DNA from: CAWDVB01 sp963824105
GTDB taxonomy: Bacteria; Actinomycetota; Actinomycetes; Propionibacteriales; Nocardioidaceae
Length of the DNA: 64,000 bases
Direction: 5' to 3'
Assembly (NCBI GenBank): GCA_963824105.1
Contig: CAWGNN010000005.1
Span: forward strand, 1 to 64,000
The notes beneath the pieces were generated by a model. The model was not told the DNA's origin and searched no databases. It saw only the letters and a program-made list of their open reading frames with translations. Positions 7,457 to 16,737 of the stretch are shown piece by piece (positions within the stretch are counted from its first letter, which is position 1; each line of letters opens with the position of its first letter). Position numbers and translations under genes: made by a program.

Positions 7457-8754
7457 CGACTCTCCTCGATCCGGACCCGGATGGCGGCACCGTGTCCCGG
7501 CAGGTCCTCGGCCTCGGCGAGGGTGACGACCTTGTCCGCGACGTCGGCCAGGGCGGCTCGGTCGTACTCCACCACATGGACCGCCTTGCAGAACGATCGC
7601 ACCGAGAGACCGGACGAGCTGCGGGCCGCTCCCCCGGTGGGCAGGACATGGTTGGAGCCTGCGCTGTAGTCGCCCAGAGAGACCGGAGCGTAGGGGCCGA
7701 CGAAGATCGCTCCCGCATTGTTGACCCGGGCGGCAACGGTCGCGGCGTCGCGGGTGTGGATCTCCAGGTGCTCGGCGGCATAGGCGTCGACCACCGTGAC
7801 GCCCGCGTCGAGGTCGTCGACCAGGATCAGCGCCGACTGCGGGCCGGAGAGTGCGGTGCGGATCCGCTCAACGTGCTTGGTGGCCTCGACCTGCACGTCC
7901 AGCTCGCGCTCGACCGCATCGATGAGCGACTCGGAATCGGTGACCAGGACCGATGCCGCCAGCGGGTCGTGCTCGGCCTGGCTGATCAGGTCCGCGGCGA
8001 CGTAGGCAGGGACGGCGGAGTCATCGGCGAGGATGGCGATCTCGGTCGGGCCGGCCTCGGAGTCGATCGCCACGGTGCCCTTGACCAGCCGCTTGGCCGA
8101 CACGGTGTAGATGTTGCCCGGCCCGGTGACCAGCTGGACGGGTCGGCAGGGGCCCGCGCCGTAGGCGAACATCGCGATCGCCTGGGCGCCACCGACGGCG
8201 TACACCTCGTCGACACCCAGCAGGGCACAGGCGGCCAGCACGTTGGGGTGCGGCAGACCGCCGAACTCGCGCTGCGGCGGGGACGCCAACGCCACGGACG
8301 GGACTCCCGCGACCTGAGCGGGAACGACGTTCATGATCACGCTGGAGACCAGGGGCGCGACACCGCCCGGGACGTAGAGTCCGACCCGCTGGATCGGGAC
8401 GATGCGCTGGGTGACCCGGCCACCGGACACCACCTCGGTGACCGTGTCGTGCTCCAACTCGGCCTCGCAGGTCGCCCGCAGCCGCCGGATCGACTCCTCC
8501 AGGCCGGCCCGGACATCGGGGTCGACCTCGGCCAGCGCCCGCTCGATGGCCTTCGGGGGGACGGCGATGTCGGTGAGCTCCACGCCGTCGAACCGGGCCG
8601 AGAGCTCCAGGACCGCCGCGAGGCCACGCTCGCGCACGGCATCGCAGATCGGGCGGACCACCTCCACCGTGGCTGCCACGTCGACGTCGGCCCGCGGGAT
8701 GGCCGAGGACGACGCGAGATCGGTGGCACCACGAAGATCTATCCGTCGCATCAT
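7453..8754 (-). CDS. hisD: Histidinol dehydrogenase HisD
   Basis: A 433-residue zinc enzyme that carries out the last two oxidations of histidine synthesis (histidinol to histidine, with NAD). Recognisable stretches are VGLYVPGGVAPLVSSVIMN, GGAQAIAMFAYG, GPGNIYTVSAKRLV, SEAGPTEIAILAD, QAEHDPLAASVLVT and AEHLEIHT, including the conserved Gln/His metal ligands. It is the first gene of the leftward his operon; 68 bp separate it from the divergent LON-domain gene, so the operon promoter should lie there, although no clear -35/-10 was identified. Confidence 0.96.
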   Translation of the reverse strand: MMRRIDLRGATDLASSSAIPRADVDVAATVEVVRPICDAVRERGLAAVLELSARFDGVELTDIAVPPKAIERALAEVDPDVRAGLEESIRRLRATCEAELEHDTVTEVVSGGRVTQRIVPIQRVGLYVPGGVAPLVSSVIMNVVPAQVAGVPSVALASPPQREFGGLPHPNVLAACALLGVDEVYAVGGAQAIAMFAYGAGPCRPVQLVTGPGNIYTVSAKRLVKGTVAIDSEAGPTEIAILADDSAVPAYVAADLISQAEHDPLAASVLVTDSESLIDAVERELDVQVEATKHVERIRTALSGPQSALILVDDLDAGVTVVDAYAAEHLEIHTRDAATVAARVNNAGAIFVGPYAPVSLGDYSAGSNHVLPTGGAARSSSGLSVRSFCKAVHVVEYDRAALADVADKVVTLAEAEDLPGHGAAIRVRIEESR

Positions 8755-8822
8755 GGACGAATTCTAGGCAACGTCCGCCCCGCCTCCGTCGATGTCTCGC
8801 CCTGAGGGCCTAGCGTGGGCAT

Positions 8823-9503
8823 GTGCCCGGTGCCACCAGCCACCTGCCGCTGTTCCCGCTGAACACGGTTACCTTCCCCGGCCTCGCGCTGCCGCTGCAC
8901 ATCTTCGAGGACCGCTACCGGCAGATGCTGGCCGACATCGCCACCCACGATGGGCCCGACCGGATGCGCTTCACGGTCACCGCCATCCGGGAGGGGTACG
9001 AGGTCGGCGACACCGGCGTGAGGTCGCTGTACCAGGTCGGTGCGATCGTCCAGGTGTCCGATATCCGGTGGCACCCCGACGGCGGTGCCGACATCAACGT
9101 CACGGCACTCTCCCGGGTGAAGATCACCGGGACCCACCAGGACCACGTGTACCTCACCGCAGACGTGGAGCCCCTACCGGAGACCGATCCCGGCCCCGAC
9201 ACGGACTCGCTCATGGAGCGGGCCATGGAGCTCTTCGCCGTCTACCGGATGGTGCTGTTCGGCTTGCGTGGGGACGAGCCGCTGTGCACCGAGCTGCCCC
9301 GCGATCCCGCTGTCCTCTCGTACGTGCTCGCGGCCTCGACGCTGATACCCGTCCGCGAACGGCAGACCCTGCTCGAGTCGCCCGGGCCGGAGGACCGGCT
9401 GCGGCAGCTGGTCACCTCCCTGCACGCCGAGATCTCGGTGATGCGGGCGGTCCCCTCACTCCCGGCCACGGAGGTCAACCGGACCGGCTGGTCCCCCAAC
9501 TGA
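8823..9503 (+). CDS. LON peptidase substrate-binding domain protein
   Basis: A 226-residue protein homologous to the N-terminal substrate-binding domain of Lon protease but with no ATPase or protease domain. The hallmark LPLFPLNTVTFPGLALPLHIFEDRYR is split by the fold into the opening beta strand and helix (residues 8-33), followed by EGYEVGDTGVRSLYQVGAIVQV. The function of such stand-alone proteins is not established. The start is the GTG at 8823; an ATG two bases upstream is in another frame. The next gene follows after 16 bp and may be co-transcribed. Confidence 0.88.
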   Translation: MPGATSHLPLFPLNTVTFPGLALPLHIFEDRYRQMLADIATHDGPDRMRFTVTAIREGYEVGDTGVRSLYQVGAIVQVSDIRWHPDGGADINVTALSRVKITGTHQDHVYLTADVEPLPETDPGPDTDSLMERAMELFAVYRMVLFGLRGDEPLCTELPRDPAVLSYVLAASTLIPVRERQTLLESPGPEDRLRQLVTSLHAEISVMRAVPSLPATEVNRTGWSPN

Positions 9504-9519
9504 CCATGGCCCGGTGACG

Positions 9520-10002
9520 ATGGCCAAGCGACCCGGCGGCACCCCCGCCACCGTGGGGCTCACTCGTGCGGGCATCGCGTTCACCGCCCACACCTACGCG
9601 CACGACCCTCGAGAAGAGTCCTTCGGCCTGGAGGCAGCCGAAGCCTTGGGGGTCGCTCCCGACCGGGTGTTCAAGACGTTGCTGGCCGACGTGGACGGCA
9701 CCCTGGTCGTCGGCATCGTGCCGGTCACCGGTCAGCTGGACCTCAAGGCGCTGGCCGCAGTGGTCGGAGGCAAGCGGGCCCGCCTGGCCGACCCCCATGC
9801 TGCCGAGCGAGCCACCGGGTACGTCGTCGGGGGCATCTCCCCGATCGGGCAGAAGCGCCACCACCGCACGGTGCTCGACGACAGCGCGCTGCAGCATGCG
9901 ACCGTCTACGTCTCCGGAGGGCGCCGAGGCTTCGACCTCGAGGTGGCCCCCGCCGACCTCCTGGCGGTCACCGAGGGGTCGGCGGCCGCCATCCGCCGAT
10001 AG
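9520..10002 (+). CDS. YbaK/EbsC-type Cys-tRNA(Pro) deacylase
   Basis: About 160 residues of the YbaK family, which clears cysteine mis-attached to tRNA-Pro. The family features TPATVGLTRAGIAFTAHTYAHDP, FKTLLADVDGTLVVGIVPV, and GGISPIGQKRHHRTVLDDSAL are seen in pieces along the chain, including the lysine in the FKTL motif. The ATG at 9520 gives the usual MAKRPGGTPA opening; a GTG six bases upstream is possible. It converges on the DUF3352 gene with only 11 bp between them. Confidence 0.9.
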   Translation: MAKRPGGTPATVGLTRAGIAFTAHTYAHDPREESFGLEAAEALGVAPDRVFKTLLADVDGTLVVGIVPVTGQLDLKALAAVVGGKRARLADPHAAERATGYVVGGISPIGQKRHHRTVLDDSALQHATVYVSGGRRGFDLEVAPADLLAVTEGSAAAIRR

Positions 10003-10013
10003 ACGTCGGCGGA

Positions 10014-11681
10014 TCAGTGGGTCGTCAGGCGGAACTCCATGGAGAGGTCGTTGCCGTCAGTGTGGCTGGACATGCCGAACGCATCGAGCGGGGCCATGTT
10101 GTCCAGGGTGCTCTGGGTGGAGGGATCGTTCTTCGAGACCTTCTGGATCCAGGAGGCGATGTCCCCCATGTTGGCGTACAGGACGCCGTCGGGCACCGGC
10201 TGGCCGCTGACGGCTGACTTGTAGGAGTCGGTGGCTCCGAGGCCACCAGATCCGGCCAGTTGCTTGGCGTACGAGCTGCTCATCGAAGCCCCGACCACCC
10301 CGTCACCCTTCTCGGCGTAGAGCCGGATGCCGGCGGGGCGGACAAGGGCATCGATCTTCTGCAGCACCGCGGAGATCGCCTGGGGGTCTCCGACGAGCCG
10401 GAAGCCGACCGGGAAGGCCGACCCGTCAGGCACCGTCGGGGAGTTGAAGATGTTGGGGTCGAGCGAGGAGTCGACGGCGAAGGCGTACCCGTTGCCGAAC
10501 AGGGTGACCAGATCATCGGGCAGCGTGAGGCCGGTCTGGCTCTCCACGCCCCTCACGTCGCGCTGATAGGTCGGATCGTTCTGCTTCAACTGGTCCCAGA
10601 CCTTCTTGACAGCGTCGGCCCCTGCGCCGGGGGCGTAGCCGTTGCCGAACGCCAGCGCCGTGGAGTCCGGCAGGTCAGCCACTGGGGAGGCGGCTCCCTG
10701 CGCCGTCGTGCTGCCGTCGGTGCTCATCACCACCTGGGTCTCGATAGCGCCGCCGTTGAATCGCACGGCGAGCGCGGCGCCCTTGAACGAGTCGAGCTGC
10801 TGCTTCTGCGCATCGGTGAGCGGGCTGGACAACCCCGTCTGCGTGGTGAGCTGATCCACAAGCTGTGCGGCCGCGTTGGGCGAGACATAGGCCATCGCGA
10901 TGCCAGGGTCTCCGACCTTGGCCATCATCGCCTGGTAGTCGGCGTCGTTCTGCAGCGGCGAGCTCTTGGCCTGCTGGGCGAAGTAGTCGGCGTCGGCCTG
11001 CTTGTCGGCGAGGACGAGGTACTGACCCACGAAGGCGATCCCGGTCGGCTGCGACGTCCCAGACGTGTCCTGACAGCCGAAATTGTTGGCGATGGCGTCC
11101 TTGGCCTTCTGTTGGTCGGTCACCTGGATGACGCCGAACGGGGTGAGGGTCCCACCGGCATTGGGAGCCCCTGCGACGGCCGCCCGCTTACCGAGCCACG
11201 GAGCGATCTGGGTGTCAAAGCTGAAGTTGGGGCACGACGAGTCGTGGGCGATGGAGTCGGTGAACCACTTGCGCAGGTCATTCGACGACTTCGGATCGAA
11301 GCTGAGGTTGTCGGTGATGCCCGGGAACTTGCTCATGAACTCGATCGCGGCGATCTTCTGCGACGCGGACGGGTCGAGGTCGATGGCAGCGAAGGCCACC
11401 GTCGTGTCGGGCAATGCCGACGTGACCGGATCGCCGCTGCTGCTCAGGAACTGGATGACAGCCCAGGCGCCGCCGCCCGCGACCAGGGCGAGCACCGCAG
11501 CGCCGACGCCGCCGAAGATCCACTTCTTGCGCGACCGGGGCTGTTGCTCCTGGAAGTCGGCTCCCACCATCTGCGACACCATGGGGGGATGCTCACCGGT
11601 TTCCGGTGGCTCGAATCCCGGTGGCGGAGGCGGGGGGATGCTGGGGTCCCCCGGGCCGATCGGTCCCTCGCCGCTGCTCAT
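10014..11681 (-). CDS. DUF3352 membrane-anchored protein
   Basis: A 555-residue protein. A Pro/Gly-rich cytoplasmic N-terminus with a run of seven prolines (about 17-23) is followed by a basic stop and one membrane helix (about 53-77), then a long extracytoplasmic region beginning SGDPVTSALPDTTVAFAAIDLDPSASQ. This matches the DUF3352 family of actinobacteria, whose function is not known. The start ATG overlaps the stop of the DUF2567 gene (ATGA), making it the last gene of a dnaE-DUF2567-DUF3352 unit. Confidence 0.83.
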   Translation of the reverse strand: MSSGEGPIGPGDPSIPPPPPPGFEPPETGEHPPMVSQMVGADFQEQQPRSRKKWIFGGVGAAVLALVAGGGAWAVIQFLSSSGDPVTSALPDTTVAFAAIDLDPSASQKIAAIEFMSKFPGITDNLSFDPKSSNDLRKWFTDSIAHDSSCPNFSFDTQIAPWLGKRAAVAGAPNAGGTLTPFGVIQVTDQQKAKDAIANNFGCQDTSGTSQPTGIAFVGQYLVLADKQADADYFAQQAKSSPLQNDADYQAMMAKVGDPGIAMAYVSPNAAAQLVDQLTTQTGLSSPLTDAQKQQLDSFKGAALAVRFNGGAIETQVVMSTDGSTTAQGAASPVADLPDSTALAFGNGYAPGAGADAVKKVWDQLKQNDPTYQRDVRGVESQTGLTLPDDLVTLFGNGYAFAVDSSLDPNIFNSPTVPDGSAFPVGFRLVGDPQAISAVLQKIDALVRPAGIRLYAEKGDGVVGASMSSSYAKQLAGSGGLGATDSYKSAVSGQPVPDGVLYANMGDIASWIQKVSKNDPSTQSTLDNMAPLDAFGMSSHTDGNDLSMEFRLTTH

Positions 11682-12271
11682 ACTGCTCCCCCGTCTGCTT
11701 CGGTTTCATCGCCCATCGGGTCGCCCACGGGCCGCAGCAAGAGTACAGACAACATGCCGACCAGGGAGGCGAACGGCCACACCAGGTACGCCGACGTGGA
11801 CATGACTCTCAGCTGCAACGGCGCGGTTGCTCCATCGGCCAGCCCGGTGAGGACGGACTTGGGGTCGGGCGGTCCGATCCAGAGGCCGACTCGGGACATC
11901 ACCCACGCCCCCAGCAGACTCGCGGCGGTCACGACGACGACCCGCACGACCGCATTGCCACGGCGCAGCAGCTCGATCGCGATGCCGAGGACCAGCCCGC
12001 ACACGGCCGAGATGACCATGAACCAGCCATCGGTGGCGAAGATCTTGGCCAGCTCGTCCCCGCCCATGCCGGCGGCGTTCCCCTGCCTGGTCTCCACCGC
12101 GGGCACGACCAGCAGATGCCAGACGAAGGCGCCGCCGACCGCTATCACGGCGAAGCCGAGGGACGTGATCAGCAGCGACCGGACCAAGCCCGTGAGGGGG
12201 CCCCGGACGGTCTCGAACCAGCTGCCGGGCGGCTGCGGGACCACGGGGGCGGGGGGAGGTGACGAGCTCAT
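11678..12271 (-). CDS. DUF2567-like integral membrane protein
   Basis: A 197-residue protein with about four membrane segments (roughly residues 32-52, 83-103, 112-131 and 160-181) and a Pro-rich N-terminus (SSSPPPAPVVPQPPG). It resembles the actinobacterial DUF2567 family; its role is unknown. The ATG at 12271 overlaps the dnaE stop by 4 bp, and its own stop overlaps the DUF3352 start, so expression is tied to dnaE. The open frame upstream of this start is a shadow of dnaE. Confidence 0.72.
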   Translation of the reverse strand: MSSSPPPAPVVPQPPGSWFETVRGPLTGLVRSLLITSLGFAVIAVGGAFVWHLLVVPAVETRQGNAAGMGGDELAKIFATDGWFMVISAVCGLVLGIAIELLRRGNAVVRVVVVTAASLLGAWVMSRVGLWIGPPDPKSVLTGLADGATAPLQLRVMSTSAYLVWPFASLVGMLSVLLLRPVGDPMGDETEADGGAV

Positions 12272-15200
12272 CCGCTGCCCACCACACAGTGCGGGCCGAG
12301 CAGGGCCTTGAGATCGGCGTAGAGCGCGGGGCCGGGCGAGACGCGCAGCCGGTCGTCCAGCCTCATCACCGTGGTCGAGGTGCGGCCCTGGAGACGCAGC
12401 CGGACCTCGCTCACGCCCGGGTGGGTGCCGAGCACGTCCTTGAGCTGGTCGACCACCGGCGGAGTGCACCTGGTCGAAGGGAGCGTGATCACCACCGGTC
12501 CGGCCCGGCTCTCGTCGAGCTCGGGGACGGTGACCTCCAGACCGGTGATCTCCACGCCGTTCTCACGTCGGGAGAGTCGCCCCCGGACCGTGACGATGGC
12601 GTCCTCGTTCAGCAGCGTGCTGGCCAGCTGGTACGGCTTGGGGAAGAGCATCACCTCGATGGAGCCCTCGAGGTCCTCCAGCGTGACGCGCGCCCACGGG
12701 TCGCCCTTCTTCGTGTAGCGCCGGACCACGGAGGTGACCAGTCCGCAGATGGTCACCGAGGACTGGTCGGCCCGGTCCTCGTCGGTCAGCAGCTCACCGA
12801 TCGAGCAGTCGGCCTCCGCGGCCAGGATGTGCTCCAGACCCTGCAGAGGGTGGTCGGAGACGTAGAGCCCGAGCATCTCTCGCTCATGGCCGAGCAGGGT
12901 CGTCTTGTCCCACTCGGCGACTTCGGGCACTGCGACACCGACGCCCCAGCCGGAGTCGGCGCCCGGTCCGTCGGCCTCACCGAACAACGAGTCCTGGCCG
13001 ATCGCCTGGTTCCGCTTGACCTCGACGAACTGCTCGACCACCTGCTCGTGGATGGCCACCAGCGCGCGTCGTCCGTGACCCAGGGAGTCGAAGGCCCCGG
13101 CCTTGATCAGGCTCTCCACCACCCGCCGGTTGCACACCTGCACAGGCACCTTGCCGATGAAGTCCGCAAAATCGACGAACCGTCCCTCGGCCTCCCGCGC
13201 GGTCACGATCAGGTCGACGACGTTCTCCCCCACGTTGCGCACGGCAGAAAGGCCGAAGCGGATGTCCTTGCCCACCGGGGTGAAGTCCGACGCCGACTCG
13301 TTGACGTCGGGGGGCAGGACCTGGATCCCCATCCTCCGGCACTCGTTGAGATAGATCGCGGACTTGTCCTTGTCGTCCTTGACCGACGACAGCAGCGCTG
13401 CCATGTACTCGGGCGCGTAGTGCGCCTTGAGGAAGGCCGTCCAGTACGAGACCAGGCCGTACGCCGCGGTGTGCGCCTTGTTGAAGGCGTAGTCCGAGAA
13501 CGGGACCAGGACCTCCCACAGCGCCTTGATCGCCGCGTCGGAGTACCCGTTGGCCCTCATCCCTTCGGAGAAGGGGACGTACTCGGCGTCGAGGACCTCC
13601 TTCTTCTTCTTGCCCATCGCGCGGCGCAGCAGGTCCGCCTGACCCAACGTGTACCCGGCGAGCTTCTGTGCGACGGCCAAGACCTGCTCCTGGTAGACGA
13701 TCAGGCCGTAGGTCGCGCCAAGGATCTCCGCCAACGGCTCGGCCAGCTGGGGGTGGATCGGGGTGATCTCCTGGCGGCCGTTCTTGCGTAGGGCGTAGTT
13801 GATGTGGCTGTTCACGCCCATCGGACCGGGGCGGTAGAGGGCCAGGACCGCGGAGATGTCCTCGAAGCTGTCTGGCTTCATCTGGCGGAGCAGCGACCGC
13901 ATCGGGCCGCCGTCGAGCTGGAAGACGCCCAGGGTGTCGCCACGCCCGAGCAGCTCGTAGGCGGCGGGGTCGTCGAGAGTGAGCTCCTCCAGGACCAGCT
14001 GCTCCCCGCGGTTCGCCTCGATGTTGCGCACCGCGTCGTCGAGGACGGTCAGGTTGCGGAGCCCGAGGAAGTCCATCTTGATCAGGCCGAGCTTCTCGCA
14101 GGTCGGGTAGTCGAACTGCGTGATGATGGTGCCGTCCTGCTCCCGCTTCATCAGCGGGATGATGTCCATCAGCGGCTCGCTGGACATGATGATCCCGGCG
14201 GCGTGGACGCCCCACTGCCGCTTGAGCCCCTCGATCCCGATCGCCGCGTCGACGACCTCCTTGACCTCCGGATCCTCGGCGTAGAGCGTGCGGAACTCGT
14301 TGCCCTCGGAGTAGCGGTCGTGCCCGGACTCGAAGAGCTTCTGCAGCGGGATGTCCTTGCCCATGACCGACGGGGGCATGGCCTTGGTGATCCGGTCCCC
14401 GAGCGCGAAGGGCTTGCCGAAGATGCGGGCGGAGTCCTTGACCGCCTGCTTGGCCTTGATGGTGCCGTAGGTGACGATCATCGCGACTCGCTCGTTGCCG
14501 TAGCGCTCGGTGACGTACCGGATCACCTCGGCCCGTCGCGAGTCGTCGAAGTCGATGTCGAAGTCAGGCATCGAGATGCGTTCGGGGTTCAGGAACCGCT
14601 CGAAGATCAGTCCGTGCCGCAAGGGATCGAGGTCGGTGATCCGCATGGCGTACGCCGCTATCGACGCAGCCCCGGACCCTCGACCCGGACCTACCCGGAT
14701 GCCGCGGCTCTTGGCCCAGTTGATGAAGTCCGCGACCACGAGGAAGTAGCCGGCGAACCCCATCTGGGCGATCACGCCGATCTCGAAGTCGGCGCGTTCC
14801 CGCACCTCGGCGGGCACACCGTCGGGGTAGCGGACGGTCAGTCCCCGGTTGACCTCCTTGATGAACCACGAGTCCTCGGTCTCCCCCTCGGGCACGGGGA
14901 AACGCGGCATGTAGTTGGCCTGGGCGAACTCCACATTGCATCGCTCGGCAACGAGCAATGTGTTGTCGCACGCTTCGGGAAGGTCCTTCCAGACCGCACG
15001 CATCTCGTCGGCGGAGGTGACGTAGTAGCCGCTGCCCTCGAAGGCGAACCGCTTGCCGCCCTTGTGCAGCGGAGGGTTGCTCATCAGGTCGTTGCGGTTG
15101 ATGCAGAGCAGGTGCTCCTGCGCCGCGGCGTCCTCCTGGCGGGTGTAGTGCAGGTCATTGGTGGCCAGCAGAGGAAGGGACAGGTCGCGGGCGAGCCGGA

Positions 15201-15825
15201 GCAGGTCATCGCGGACGCGGCGCTCGATGTCGAGGCCGTGGTCCATCAACTCGAGGAAGTAGTTGCCGGCGCCGAAGATGTCACGGAACTCCGCAGCGGC
15301 CTCGCGGGCCTTCTCGTAGCGCCCCAGACGGAGCCAGGTCTGCACCTCACCGGAGGGGCAGCCGGTGGTGGCGATGATCCCGTCCGCGTAGGTCGACATC
15401 AGCTCCCGGTCGATGCGCGGGGCGTAGTAGTAGCCCTCGATGCTGGCCAGGGAGGAGAGATTGAAGAGGTTGTGCATCCCGGCGGTGGTCTCGGCCAGCA
15501 ACGTCATGTGGGTGTAGGCGCCTCCGGCCGACACATCGTCCTTCCCGCCGTCTCCCCACTTGACCCGCTTGCGCTCGAACCGGGAGGTGTTGGGCGTGGC
15601 GTAGGCCTCGATGCCGATGATCGGCTTGATGCCGGCGTCCTTGGCCTTGGCGTAGAAGTCGTAGGCGCCGAACATGTTGCCGTGGTCGGTGATCGCCATC
15701 GCGGTCTGACCGAGCTCAGCGGCCCGAGCGACCAGCTCGTCGACCCGAGCGGCGCCGTCCAGCATCGAGTAGTCGGTGTGCACGTGCAGGTGGACGAACG
15801 AATCGCGAGCGTCCCCGCCTGCCAT
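12268..15825 (-). CDS. dnaE: DNA polymerase III subunit alpha (replicative DnaE1)
   Basis: A 1185-residue C-family DNA polymerase, the chromosomal replicase. The PHP domain begins FVHLHVHTDYSMLDGAARVDEL. The catalytic acidic motif PDFDIDFDDSRR is near residue 420, preceded by RVGPGRGSGAAS. Then come the KAYAFNKAHTAAYGL-type finger region, helix-hairpin-helix, and an OB fold (TICGLVTSVVRRYTKKGDPW). The ATG at 15825 (MAGGDARDS) is chosen because it leads straight into the PHP motif; a longer frame starts 45 bp earlier. A second, error-prone DnaE2 lies at 49482-53243. Confidence 0.96.
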   Translation of the reverse strand: MAGGDARDSFVHLHVHTDYSMLDGAARVDELVARAAELGQTAMAITDHGNMFGAYDFYAKAKDAGIKPIIGIEAYATPNTSRFERKRVKWGDGGKDDVSAGGAYTHMTLLAETTAGMHNLFNLSSLASIEGYYYAPRIDRELMSTYADGIIATTGCPSGEVQTWLRLGRYEKAREAAAEFRDIFGAGNYFLELMDHGLDIERRVRDDLLRLARDLSLPLLATNDLHYTRQEDAAAQEHLLCINRNDLMSNPPLHKGGKRFAFEGSGYYVTSADEMRAVWKDLPEACDNTLLVAERCNVEFAQANYMPRFPVPEGETEDSWFIKEVNRGLTVRYPDGVPAEVRERADFEIGVIAQMGFAGYFLVVADFINWAKSRGIRVGPGRGSGAASIAAYAMRITDLDPLRHGLIFERFLNPERISMPDFDIDFDDSRRAEVIRYVTERYGNERVAMIVTYGTIKAKQAVKDSARIFGKPFALGDRITKAMPPSVMGKDIPLQKLFESGHDRYSEGNEFRTLYAEDPEVKEVVDAAIGIEGLKRQWGVHAAGIIMSSEPLMDIIPLMKREQDGTIITQFDYPTCEKLGLIKMDFLGLRNLTVLDDAVRNIEANRGEQLVLEELTLDDPAAYELLGRGDTLGVFQLDGGPMRSLLRQMKPDSFEDISAVLALYRPGPMGVNSHINYALRKNGRQEITPIHPQLAEPLAEILGATYGLIVYQEQVLAVAQKLAGYTLGQADLLRRAMGKKKKEVLDAEYVPFSEGMRANGYSDAAIKALWEVLVPFSDYAFNKAHTAAYGLVSYWTAFLKAHYAPEYMAALLSSVKDDKDKSAIYLNECRRMGIQVLPPDVNESASDFTPVGKDIRFGLSAVRNVGENVVDLIVTAREAEGRFVDFADFIGKVPVQVCNRRVVESLIKAGAFDSLGHGRRALVAIHEQVVEQFVEVKRNQAIGQDSLFGEADGPGADSGWGVGVAVPEVAEWDKTTLLGHEREMLGLYVSDHPLQGLEHILAAEADCSIGELLTDEDRADQSSVTICGLVTSVVRRYTKKGDPWARVTLEDLEGSIEVMLFPKPYQLASTLLNEDAIVTVRGRLSRRENGVEITGLEVTVPELDESRAGPVVITLPSTRCTPPVVDQLKDVLGTHPGVSEVRLRLQGRTSTTVMRLDDRLRVSPGPALYADLKALLGPHCVVGSG

Positions 15826-15912
15826 CGACCTACCCACACCTCTCGCCTTGAGCCGCTGGTTGAACTGCACGCTGCTATCGGGCCGACCGAGGCCGGAACC
15901 GGGGGAAGATCT

Positions 15913-16737
15913 TTACTCTAGGTGATCGCCGGGAGGCGATCCGGCCGACCCGCCGACAGCCCGGGAGTCGGCCCCGTGATCGGTCGGAGGACTTGTCTCG
16001 ACCCTGGTCTCGACCCTGGTCTCGACGCCGGACTCGACGCTGGCCCCGACGATGGCCTCCACGATTCGGATCAGGCCCGGAAGGGGGAGGCTGGGCGCGC
16101 GCCGGCCGAGCCGGTCGGCGATCTCCCGCTCGCGAGCCTTGTCCCGGGGAGGCCGGCCCTGGACCGCCTTGACCCGCTGGACCACCCGAGTGAGCGCGGC
16201 GCGCCGTTCCAGCAGGGCCCCGAGCTCGTCGTCGACGCCGTCGATCAGGCTCCGCAGGAAGCGCACCGGATCGTCACCACCCCACACCATGCGGATGTCG
16301 GGCGTCCGCTCCTCGTTCCCGCTGCCGTCGGTCCGCTCCAGCTCGAGCAGGCCGTGCTGGGCATAGAACGCTCGAGCCGGCTGGTTGGCCTCGAAGACCC
16401 AGAGTCCGAAGCCCTCGGGGTGGAGTGCCTTGACCGTGTCCAGCAGCATCCCGCCGATGCCCTGGCGCATGTGCGGCGGATCCACGTAGAGGTCGTCGAG
16501 CCAGGGGCCGGACATCCGGGCATAGCCCAAGAGGTCACCCGCCGCCTCCGCGACCCAGATCTCGTCTTGTTCGGCCCGCCCACGCATCCAGGCGGTCACT
16601 TCGTCGTCGGTGTGCACCGGCGGTGGCATCGGCGAGGCGCGGCGCGCGGCGAGATGGATGCGGGCGACCTCGGATGCTTCTGCCGTGGTCCCGCGTCGGA
16701 CCTCGACCTCTTCAGGCCGCGGGCGCTCAGACTGCAT
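15913..16737 (-). CDS. GNAT acetyltransferase fused to a chorismate mutase domain
   Basis: A 274-residue two-domain protein. Residues about 12-150 are a GNAT N-acetyltransferase with the acetyl-CoA loop R91-Q-G-I-G-G96 after LDDLYVDPPHM. Residues about 157-232 match an AroQ (type II) chorismate mutase helix set: FLRSLIDGVDDELGALLERR, then a lysine at 190 and AREREIAD at 201-208, which fit the usual Arg/Lys/Glu ligand pattern. The last ~40 residues are low complexity with an R-V-E-T repeat. The acceptor of the acetyl group is unknown, and whether the second domain makes prephenate or only binds is inference. It overlaps the pseudouridine synthase gene by 11 bp. Confidence 0.75.
   Translation of the reverse strand: MQSERPRPEEVEVRRGTTAEASEVARIHLAARRASPMPPPVHTDDEVTAWMRGRAEQDEIWVAEAAGDLLGYARMSGPWLDDLYVDPPHMRQGIGGMLLDTVKALHPEGFGLWVFEANQPARAFYAQHGLLELERTDGSGNEERTPDIRMVWGGDDPVRFLRSLIDGVDDELGALLERRAALTRVVQRVKAVQGRPPRDKAREREIADRLGRRAPSLPLPGLIRIVEAIVGASVESGVETRVETRVETSPPTDHGADSRAVGGSAGSPPGDHLE

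Noticed and set aside
6393..7781. N-terminal extension of HisB
   Set aside because: It is the shadow of hisC and hisD; HisB similarity starts at ATG 6392.
13804..15921. A 705-residue open frame antisense to dnaE
   Set aside because: It is a shadow: rich in His/Asp/Arg/Val with no domain, caused by the high third-position GC of dnaE on the other strand.
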